Below, one piece after another: positions 56,391 through 64,000 of a DNA stretch of 64,000 nucleotides (positions are counted from its first letter, which is position 1; every line of letters starts with the position of its first letter). This DNA comes from Lepidostoma basale (lineage: Eukaryota; Arthropoda; Insecta; Trichoptera; Lepidostomatidae). The stretch covers positions 310,001 to 374,000 of the forward strand of contig JAHDVF020000221.1 in assembly GCA_022606425.2 (NCBI GenBank), given 5' to 3'. The notes beneath the pieces are model-generated. The model searched no databases, had not been told where the DNA came from, and worked only from the letters and a program-made list of their open reading frames with translations. A program made the position numbers and the translations under genes.

Positions 56391-56970
56391 CATTGTTTAA
56401 TAAAGCAATATATTTAAAAAAAATTGTAAATACTAAAAATAATATTTTTTTAAATGATAATTTCACATTACGGTTTCTACAGCTTGCTGCCATCTTCTGG
56501 TGACCGCCATATTTTACTTTTAAACAAATACTTTTTATTTTCATTTTTTGTAATTAAACGAAATTTTATAAAAACGATTTTTTTTATTCGTTTTTTATCC
56601 TATTTACCATTCGAAATTATTCCAATCTGACTGTGCCTAGAAACGGATTTAATAGTTATGCAAATGACAGTGCAGTCAACTATGGCGTCGAATTAATTTA
56701 TTTTGAACAAAGGTGGAGCCATTCGGTGTGCACTTATTATGCGCCCGCTGTTTGAATATCCGTGACAAATAATTCCATCCAATTCTCGCAATCGGCTGCA
56801 GTCAAATGAATGCGTTTGTGTAATACTCGATCCAAACTGTTCTGCGGAAATAGCTTCAGAAAGGTCAGTTACATTTTAAAAAAATGAGAGAGCAGATAAA
56901 TTAATTTGGCTTATTAATGACTCACTGAGAGATGGAGTAGGCAGAGTAGATGATTTTGGTGGGACCACTT
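56391..56970. other. Unassigned, balanced composition at 56590-56880
   Basis: No repeat match and no frame with a domain. Possibly single-copy intronic sequence. Confidence 0.35.
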
Positions 56971-56980
56971 CGAGAGGATG

Positions 56981-57145
56981 TCATCATCATCATCATCAGC
57001 CGTCTGTCATCCATTGTTGAATGTATGCCTCTCCCAAAGCACGCCACCGCCCCCTATCCATTGCCGCTCCCATCCATCCAGGTCCAGCAATCCTCTTCAG
57101 ATCGTCGGTCCAACAGGGGGACGTCCAACTCTGCGGAATCCTGTA
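56981..57145 (-). mobile_element. LINE-B 3' end with exact TSD
   Basis: Matches the last ~165 bases of LINE-B, starting with a (TCA)n tail. CGAGAGGATG is duplicated at 56971-56980 and 57146-57155. Closing the gap restores a plus frame WWDHFERMDPAIIPKIMMYE, so the target was itself probably a retroelement C-terminus. Confidence 0.9.
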
Positions 57146-57359
57146 CGAGAGGATGGACCCAGCGATAATTCCCAAGATCATGATGTACGAGACATTAGAA
57201 GGACTGCCAATCACCAAAGAGATAAATAGAAAGCTGGGTGTCTTCATAATAGGACCTAAATTGTAATCTTGTCTAAACAAATCAGAAGATCTACATAAAG
57301 AAAGAATAATTAATAACAGTGTTAGTAAAGAGAAAGATTTTTAAAATAATTAATTATAC

Positions 57360-57893
57360 AATCAAAAAGCGGAGATCGAACGTAGGCAGGGCCTTGCATG
57401 GACCGCTTTCGATAAACGATCGTATATTCTTAAGTCTAAATCATTCGCGAACATCTGAAGAAAAAGATATTTGACAAGTGCATCCTCCCTGTGCTGATAT
57501 ACGAGTTTGCAACAATCACGAACAGTACAGAAACTTCAAGTGACCCAGCGAGCAATGGAGAGGAGGATGTTGAACATCAGCCTACGAGACAGGGAATGAA
57601 ATAAACGGATCACTGAAAGGACCAAAATCGCCGATGTAGCGTGCAAAATAGCGTCGTTGAAGTGGATTAGGCCGCCATATAACGAGGACAACAGATAATC
57701 GATATACGAGTACATGACGCAACGTAGAGTGGCGACCAAGAACTGGCCACAGAAATCCGGGCAGACCACAAGCAAATAGGTTTGATGATATCAAACAAGT
57801 GGCAGGAGAATGGAATTGAGTAGCGAGGGATAGAGCGTTGTGAAAGTAGGGAAAGGAGGCCTATGTCCATCACTGAAGATGATGTTGAACGTT
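57360..57893 (+). mobile_element. RTE-like LINE C-terminal fragment, decayed
   Basis: IERRQGLAWTAFDKRSYILK, KIFDKCILPVLIYE, then frameshifted VTQRAMERRMLNISLRDR and SLKWIRPPY. It ends AGGAGGCCTATGTCCATCAC and GAAGATGATG, the classical end of this clade. Confidence 0.7.
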
Positions 57894-58736
57894 GCTATTT
57901 TTTATTTGAAGTTACGAATAACAGTGTTTAGATCATAATCAATACTTACGTTAATAATACGTTCTGCTTTTTAGATTTAATATATCGCAAAATAAATACG
58001 AATACGGATGCAGAAGGCAGTTATAATTAATAAATGTAAAAAGATTCGTTAATCACACGACTGTGAAATGTGAGTGCATCGATCGTAGTTCTTGATTAGA
58101 TTTACTTTCGAGATTTCCGACAACATGTTCAGTTATATTTTTTGAGTTCCCTATCGAGTCACACTCTCTCTATCTCTCTTAACCAGCTTTTACCACAAAA
58201 CAAATAGCTCACTTAGACATTGTCGATTTTATGAAGGTCACCGCATAAAAACTCTGATCCACTTTCGGACGAGACGGCATTAATAATTTAATCTTCGCGA
58301 GCTGTCAATGGAAGTCACGACCCGGAATTATTGGACACTGTAAAATTACAAATGTTTTAATACTTTCAAGTAGAAAATTTCTGCTTTCTTCCCTACTATA
58401 TTATTTATATCACCTCGAATGAGATTAACGTAAAATGTGTGACTCTCTTTCACTCTCACGGTGACTTCACACATCTCACATCGATAAAAAGTTCGCGTTT
58501 TAACCTTTGTTTGAGAATTTCATGGGAATATTAAAACCGAAAAAAACACACTACGTGAACTTGCACTAATTCTTTGAAAATTCAGTAAATATTTTGAAAT
58601 GAGCACCAGAGAGAAAATATCAATTTGTTGATAGAATAATTTTATATTTGGTTTATAACTAAATTATAATAAAACATGTGTTATGTTCTTGATGTTTCAA
58701 AGATCAATTGATTTCAATGTTTATCACCAACGGGTA
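57894..58736. other. Unassigned stretch
   Basis: Contains CTCTCTCTATCTCTC near 58168 and no recognised element. Confidence 0.4.
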
Positions 58737-59222
58737 CTTACTTATTGTACTTCCTATGGCCATATAACTCTTGGAGAGTTTTAGCCTCCTTGATGATTTT
58801 TCGCTAAGCTCTTCGATTCTGCGCCTTTTGCTCCCAGGAGTCCGATTCGCTCAACCTAGCCAGATCAGCCAGAACATTGTCCATTAGGCGCTGTCTAGGC
58901 CTTCCTAGAGGTCTTATTCCAGTCGGTCTAGACGCGTACAGGGTCTTGATTGCTCTGGTCCTTTCGGATCGGCATACGTGCCCAATCTATGCTAGGCGAC
59001 CGGCTCCCACGGTGCTCGTTACAAGGGGCTACTGGGTCATCGTACGAATCTCTTGGTTGGTCCTATGCTTCCAAGTTCCCGCTACAACACCGGGTCTGGG
59101 TCCCAGGATCATTCTAAGTATTCTATTCTCAAACCAATAGATTCTTTGTTGTTCTTTTAGAATCATTTTCCACGACTCAGAACCATATGTCACAACTGGC
59201 TTGATGATGGTGTTATAAATAC
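58737..59222 (-). mobile_element. LINE-F C-terminal fragment, longest copy
   Basis: Minus strand across few lesions: PSSSQLVVTYGSESWKMILK, RILRMILGPRPGVVAGTWKH, RTNQEIRTMTQ, GAGRLA, VCRSERTRAIKTLYASRPTG, RPRQRLMDNVLADLARL and KEAKTLQELYGHRK. The natural stop is present. Confidence 0.75.
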
Positions 59223-59867
59223 ACCAACGGGTGTTGCAATTAAATGTTTATTCGCGTATAAAATGTCAGCTTTCTGGAAAATATTTATGTAACCATTCAT
59301 AGAAATATCTGCTTTTATAAGGCGTCTTATATAATATAACGTTATCACGCAAAGCGGTTTATATAATGATTTGCACAAAAAAATATATAATAGTGTATTT
59401 TCTTTCTTAACTTCACGTTTATTGTTATGAAATTTCTCAGTATTTTTTATATAACTAAAAAAGTAATAGCACAATAAATTCGAATACAAGATATCACCGT
59501 GAATATCAGTTATACTATAATGTATTATTGAACTTGTACGTGTCCAATAAACAGCATGGTTTAATAACCTAGAAGAAACTCCACTGCTGAATGAAAGTGA
59601 CCGCAAATTTTGTTAATTATCGAATGAAATATGCGGTCATTAGTGGCGGTAAGAGTGAAATAATCAAATATGCATATAATTGAACGTTTTGCTAGCGGAA
59701 TGTTAATATAATCATTTCTAACCCTCAACACGATACAACAATATCACGCAAATTTTGAATATACTATATTTTTATAAGAATATTTACAATAGAATTTTAT
59801 GAATGAAATTATTATAATATATTTTTTTCTCCTGATATGAAATCGCATTAATAAAATATTATTGAAT
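59223..59867. other. Unassigned stretch
   Basis: A 138-codon minus frame (59606-59190) is mostly A+T-rich; only its last residues belong to LINE-F. No domain. Confidence 0.4.
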
Positions 59868-60080
59868 TTATTTTATTTATTATTTCTTGAGCAATGATGT
59901 AAAACTCGATATTAAATAATTAATACTAATGAAAACATAAATGTTTTCAAGAAGTTTTATTATATTTCATTGGAACGACATGTTTCGTCATGTTAAGGCA
60001 TTATCAAATGTCATATCATACAATAATGCCCTAAAAAACTGAAACATGTCATTACCATAAAATAAAATATAGCTTAATAA
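59868..60080. repeat. H1 foldback
   Basis: Head TTTCTTGAGCAATGATGTAA, left arm GACATGTTTCGTC, right arm CTGAAACATGTCATTACC. The sense core is decayed. Confidence 0.65.
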
Positions 60081-60160
60081 AACAAACGAATTGACATATT
60101 TCGCCTTTTTAAATCATCATTGAATATGATTCATTTAATGTTTAATTTGATTATGCCTTA

Positions 60161-60415
60161 AAGCCGTGCCACCCTGTTTTAAACAAGCTCTCCACATCGG
60201 TCTCCACCGGCGGTTTAAAACTGTGTAGACACTTGTTTGAAACCAAAATTCATTTGACCTTCAACAAACTTTGTGGATCCACCGTTTAAACACGCCTTCC
60301 ACATGTGGAGAGCTTGTTTACAACAGTATGTGGACGCTACACCAACCGTGGGCTCCACAGCTCTCCACCAAGGTCACCCCTGTGGAGAGCTTGTTTCAAA
60401 CAGTGTGGCACGGCC
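60161..60415. mobile_element. 255-bp MITE with TTA duplication, inside an H1 hammerhead loop
   Basis: Ends AGCCGTGCCACCCTGTTTTA and the inverse of TTTCAAACAGTGTGGCACGG. TTA is duplicated at 60158-60160 and 60416-60418. GGAGAGCTTGTTT occurs in several sub-terminal copies of both orientations. The flanks TTGATTATGCCTTA and TGGAAGGTGTTATTTC are the two sides of an H1 stem II. The overlapping 60-67 codon frames are not genes. Confidence 0.75.
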
Positions 60416-60467
60416 TTATGGAAGGTGTTATTTCAAACGTGAGATTTTTTTAATATTACACATAATA

Positions 60468-60852
60468 ACTAACTAACTAACTAACCATCACGCCGTTTCC
60501 GCGGAGGGGTAGGCAGGGAGAATGAAAAACCATTTCGATCTATCCTGACATACCTCTCTTGATTCCTCCACATTCATACATCATAACATGCACATTCCTC
60601 GATATTTTCGACTTCGAATGTGGCCGCCTTTCATTTGATAAATTTGGTCATGCCATGCTTTCCTTGGTCTTCCACGGCTTCTCTTTTCACTCTTACTTCT
60701 TGTATACAACATTTTAACCATTCTTCTCTCGTCCATTCTTTCCATTTATGCAAACCATCTCAGGGATCCTTTTTTTAATTTTACTTATGATGCAATCATC
60801 TGCCTTACATTTCATCCTTATTTCGTTGTTCGGTATTCTATCACAAAATATG
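60468..60852 (-). mobile_element. LINE-A'' copy A23
   Basis: Inverted GTTA tail, hairpin variant CCGCGGAGGGG and diverged C-terminal region (GGTCATGCCATGCTTTCC). Confidence 0.75.
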
Positions 60853-61027
60853 GAGCTACTTAAATCTAAACAGTTTAGATAAAACTTATTAATATAATAA
60901 TTACATTACAGATTCAAATATTTAGTAGAAACAAAAGCTGAACCATTATATTACTGTATAAAACACATAACAAATAACTACAAAATAAAAAAATAATTCA
61001 ATAAAAAGATCATCAACACAGGATTAT

Positions 61028-61195
61028 AATGTCTGTATTCTAGAAGTTTTATTATATTTTATAGGAATGACATTATTCGTCTTGTGAAGGCATTATCAAA
61101 TGTCATATCATTTGATAATGCCTTAATAAACCAAACATGTAATTTCCATTTAATATAATAAAACATCTAGAAAACAGACGTGTTCATTTGTTTTT
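61028..61195. repeat. H1 foldback
   Basis: Compact copy: TCTAGAAGTTTTATTATATT ... ATATAATAAAACATCTAGAA. Sense unit TTTGATAATGCCTTAATAAA then CCAAACATGT has lost GAAA. Confidence 0.65.
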
Positions 61196-61824
61196 TATTT
61201 ATTTTTTATTTCAATACTAGGAATTGGTATGCAACAAAGTGTAATATTATTCCTGATTCTTGGGATTTTATTTTAATTTAAAAATTACCCATTGCTTTCC
61301 ACATGTTTGTATACAATAGGTTATTTGAAGCCAATAACTGTACACAATGTCATTCGTATTGATTATTTAATGTAGAGATTTACATCATTTTCAAGAAACT
61401 ACAAATAAAATAAACTTTACCTGCAATATATTTATACTAATTTTAATTGTGAATTAATCTCAATAGTCCACATTTCAACAGTGAAAAGATTGAGACTTGA
61501 TGGTCAGTAGACGGTTAGAATGTAAATCTCGAGATCTAGATCAGTACTTTCCTCTCGCTATAGACTGTACCTGTGTTAGTGTACCAAAGATGATTTATAA
61601 TAACTAATCTTGAATAGTTGACGTGAAAATTATACCCGTTTAGTGAAATCTTCCGTAAAATTTTAACATCTTAATTAACGCCTTAATAAAAAATACTTTA
61701 TCTTTGTTCAATCGTGTAAAAAAGTAAATCTTTATTTTAGAAACTTTTGATCGTTTAATAGCGATATATAATATAATAATTATCTTGTATTCCAATCAAG
61801 TCTTCCAATGTATTTAAAACTCCA
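61196..61824. other. Unassigned stretch
   Basis: Near 61300-61350 there is ACATGTTTGTATACAATAGG and CAATAACTGTACACAATG, resembling the 3' end of the SINE in inverse orientation. Otherwise nothing. Confidence 0.35.
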
Positions 61825-61987
61825 GCCTGGGAGTGAAGGTTAATGGGGTTATAGTTAATAACATCAGGTATGCTGATGACACAGTTATTTTAGCTGATAG
61901 TAGGTATTCCCGATCTTCAAGAACTCCTAAATAAAATTTATATAACAGGAGAGGATCTCGGCTTCAAAATCAACGTGACATTTGGGC
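61825..61987 (+). mobile_element. LINE-C reverse transcriptase core fragment
   Basis: GVKVNGVIVNNI, RYADDTVILADS (catalytic YADD) and, after a one-base shift, LQELLNKIYITGEDLGFKIN. This is the only piece of the LINE-C polymerase active site in the window. SINE S5 starts at its end. Confidence 0.7.
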
Positions 61988-62223
61988 GACCTTCGTGGCG
62001 GAGTGGTAAGAGCTCTGACTTCCATTCCGAAGGTCCCGGGTTCGATTCCCGGCGATGGCAATGTGATTTTCACACTGTCTTTGGTCTGGTGTAAAATTCT
62101 CGTGTTAATAAAATGGCGAAAGATTGGCTACCTATCACATGTCATAAGAATCAATATAATAGCTGAAAAAAATTGTATACAGTAATTGGGTTCAAACGAC
62201 GTGTTGTATACAAGGAAAAAAAA
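61988..62223 (+). mobile_element. tRNA-derived SINE, copy S5
   Basis: A box GTGGCGGAGTGG, B box GGTTCGATTCC, complete body and CAAACGACGTGTTGTATAC end. Inserted into LINE-C. Confidence 0.85.
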
Positions 62224-62226
62224 CAT

Positions 62227-62335
62227 GGATGCTGCCTCGCCTTGCTGGAGAGCATTATTAAATGCCCTAGAGAATCGAAATATGTTGCTCCCACATAATA
62301 TTTAAAAAAAATCTAGAAATCTGACGTTTTCATCA
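62227..62335 (+). repeat. H1 remnant
   Basis: CTCGCCTTGCTGGAGAGCAT, TAAATGCCCTAGAGAATCG, AAATATGTTG and CTAGAAATCTGACGTTTTC. Confidence 0.45.
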
Positions 62336-62449
62336 TTACATATTTACTATCGTCAAGGTTTAGTTTATTAATTGTTACAAGTTTTGTATGTCAATCTGCA
62401 TTATATTCATATTATAATTTTTTTTACTTAATGGCGTTTTTTGTTAATA

Positions 62450-62525
62450 TAATTGACCGTCAATAAATAATCTAAAGGCTTCGTGTTCATTTCATGTATT
62501 TAAAATTTTATAAAAACACATGTTG
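62450..62525 (+). repeat. Direct repeat, left unit
   Basis: AATTGACCGTCAATAAATAA then TCTAAAGGCTTCGTGTT. Its partner is at 63385-63465. Confidence 0.6.
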
Positions 62526-62548
62526 CGTTTATCAAAAGTAGTAGTTTA

Positions 62549-62700
62549 ACAACAACAACAAACCATCACGCCGTTTCTCCGCAGGGGTAGGCAGAGAGAA
62601 TGGACCGCCACACTACTCTATCCTGGCACACCTCTCTAGCTTCCTCCACATTCATACAGCGAGTCATACACGCATGTCGATTCTTCCGACTTCTGACGTA
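62549..62700 (-). mobile_element. LINE-A' copy A24, short
   Basis: (AAC)n tail, CGCAGGGGTAGGCAGAGAG and about 100 further bases. Confidence 0.75.
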
Positions 62701-62774
62701 CAATGTCAACAAGAACTTAGACAATCGATTGGCACCTACGCAGTAATTAAATTAAATATTTTACTCCATAGTAA

Positions 62775-63370
62775 GATGTAAGCTGACTGTTGATGATATA
62801 CCTGTGGAGCAAGTAATGAGTTTCAGATATTTGGGAGAAGAGACGTGCAGCCAAAATGACCTTTATATCGAAGTACGAGAACAAGTCAGTAAAGCCTCTG
62901 CCGTGTCAGGATGCCTGAAGAATCTGGTCTGGAAGAACAAGCACATGCGTATCGACAGCAAGATCAGAATTTATTAAACATGCGTGCGACCTATCATGAC
63001 GTACGCTGTAGAGACGCGGGCTTACACTGTACGAACCAAGGGACTACTAAGAACATCGGAGATGAAGGTCCTAAGATCAATTACTGGAAAAACTCTCCAA
63101 GATCGTGTTCGCAACGTAGACATAAGAAAAACTTGCGAAATAGAGGATATCGTTCAGTGGAGTAGATCCAGAAGAAGATACTGGAGGGACCATGTAGTCC
63201 GAATGGATGGTGACAGACTTGCATATACAGCCGCTTATGAATCCCCTCCGGACACCGCCCACCTGGAAGACCGCCTAAGAGATGGAGGGACAGCTGGATC
63301 TCATCATCCGACGAGATACTATTTCTGTGTCACAGATCGTCAGATATATTAAAAGAAGAAACAGTAGAAG
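62775..63370 (+). mobile_element. LINE-C C-terminal region
   Basis: KCKLTVDDIPVEQVMSFRYL, VSKASAVSGCLKNLVWKNKH, MRIDSKIRIY (stop) TCVRPIMTY, LLRTSEMKVLRSITGKTLQD, RKTCEIEDIVQWSRSRRRYW and MDGDRLAYTAAYESPPDTAH. Ends in AAAAGAAGAAACAG. Confidence 0.75.
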
Positions 63371-63384
63371 AATAATAATAATAA

Positions 63385-63465
63385 TTGACCATCGATAAAT
63401 AATCTGAAGGCTTCGCGTTTATTTTATGCATTATAAATGTTATTAATTCTGATTTTATAAAAATG
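63385..63465 (+). repeat. Direct repeat, right unit
   Basis: AATTGACCATCGATAAATAA then TCTGAAGGCTTCGCGTT, ending ATTTTATAAAAAT. It brackets LINE-A' A24 and the LINE-C fragment together with the left unit. Confidence 0.6.
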
Positions 63466-63649
63466 GTTTTATTCATGTGGTTCTCCTGTAAATTTGGAAA
63501 TATTTCTTGTATAAGTGAATTGTTTTGGTCAATTTGGTTGTTGCCGCAATTTATGATAGTTATTTGTGACACAAAATACGTTTTCACTCTTCTGATGTTA
63601 AAATAATACAAGTTTTTTCGTTTATAAAAATAATTTTGACAGGTGTAAA

Positions 63650-64000
63650 AATAAATTTTTCATTTGTTCCAATGACAATTTGAATAAATTCTTCAATCAA
63701 ATTTTCAAGTTTTTGCTGGTGTTGGATTGTTTTAAGTGCCTAATTAAAATGAAAACAGCGGAATAAAAAATTAAATAAACACAAATGTCCAGATCGTCCA
63801 GCTGACGACAAGTGCACCATCTAAATGAACATTATGTGTTAAATTATTTTTATGTGTTATTTTATTTTATATCATTGTATTTTATATAATTTGTTTTAGA
63901 TTTATTATGTAGACGTTGAATGATCGAAGTGTGCGCGGGAGATGCGTATTGGTGGCAATGAGGTTCGCAACCCATCACACCGCGTCTCTCGCGTTGGCGA
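63650..64000 (+). mobile_element. Element G, running off the window
   Basis: Starts near CAGGTGTAAAAATAAATTTT and follows the 9245 copy through TTTGCTGGTGTTGGATTG, AAGTGCACCATCTAAATGAA and GGTTCGCAACCCATCACACC. The LINE-A-like tail is beyond the edge. Confidence 0.65.

Overview
The window is A+T-rich, non-coding-looking DNA from a eukaryote, most likely an insect (a lepidopteran is my best guess, from the mix of RTE-like and CR1-like LINEs, a tRNA-derived SINE, mariner and TTA-duplicating MITEs). It has no operons, no bacterial signals and no intact host gene. Nearly every long reading frame is a decayed transposon, and many frames printed on the opposite strand are shadows.

The one good host-gene candidate is at the left edge. 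A short exon at 430-513 (+) starts with ATG, encodes 28 residues that look like a signal peptide, and ends on a GT donor (AAG|GTAATT) in phase 0. If it is real, the rest of the window would be a very large first intron, which fits the absence of any other recognisable exon.

The rest is a transposon graveyard. LINE-A (more than 20 fragments, both strands) is a non-LTR element whose RNA ends in a CCCC-TTCG-GGG hairpin and a (GTTA)n or (GTT)n/(GTTT)n tail. Several copies have perfect 9-15 bp target-site duplications (TSDs). Element G shares the LINE-A 3' end and looks like its non-autonomous partner. LINE-B is one almost complete RTE element (10884-13916, minus) with endonuclease and reverse transcriptase, broken by one stop and one frameshift and lying between two long (TA)n tracts. 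LINE-C, -D, -F, several RTE relatives and CR1-like elements are present only as C-terminal pieces. Five copies of one tRNA-derived SINE, a degenerate mariner, several inverted-repeat elements and microsatellites complete the set.

The most interesting layer has no reading frames. At least nine families of palindromic (foldback) repeats (H1-H9) carry hammerhead-ribozyme-like cores: CTGANGA, a stem-II hairpin, GAAA, then a very short palindromic stem III (ACATGT, ACAGCTGT, ACGT or ACCGGT) ending in the cleavage triplet. The clearest are at 20936-20974 (+) and 46364-46407 (-), each with all conserved core bases, a closed stem II and a paired stem I. This design matches the small hammerheads known from the pseudo-LTRs of Penelope-like retroelements, which need two molecules to complete stem III. 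Copies usually sit as antisense-plus-sense pairs, which explains the foldbacks. No Penelope reverse transcriptase or GIY-YIG domain was seen, so these would be non-autonomous derivatives. LINE-A and a MITE have inserted inside them, giving a relative age order.
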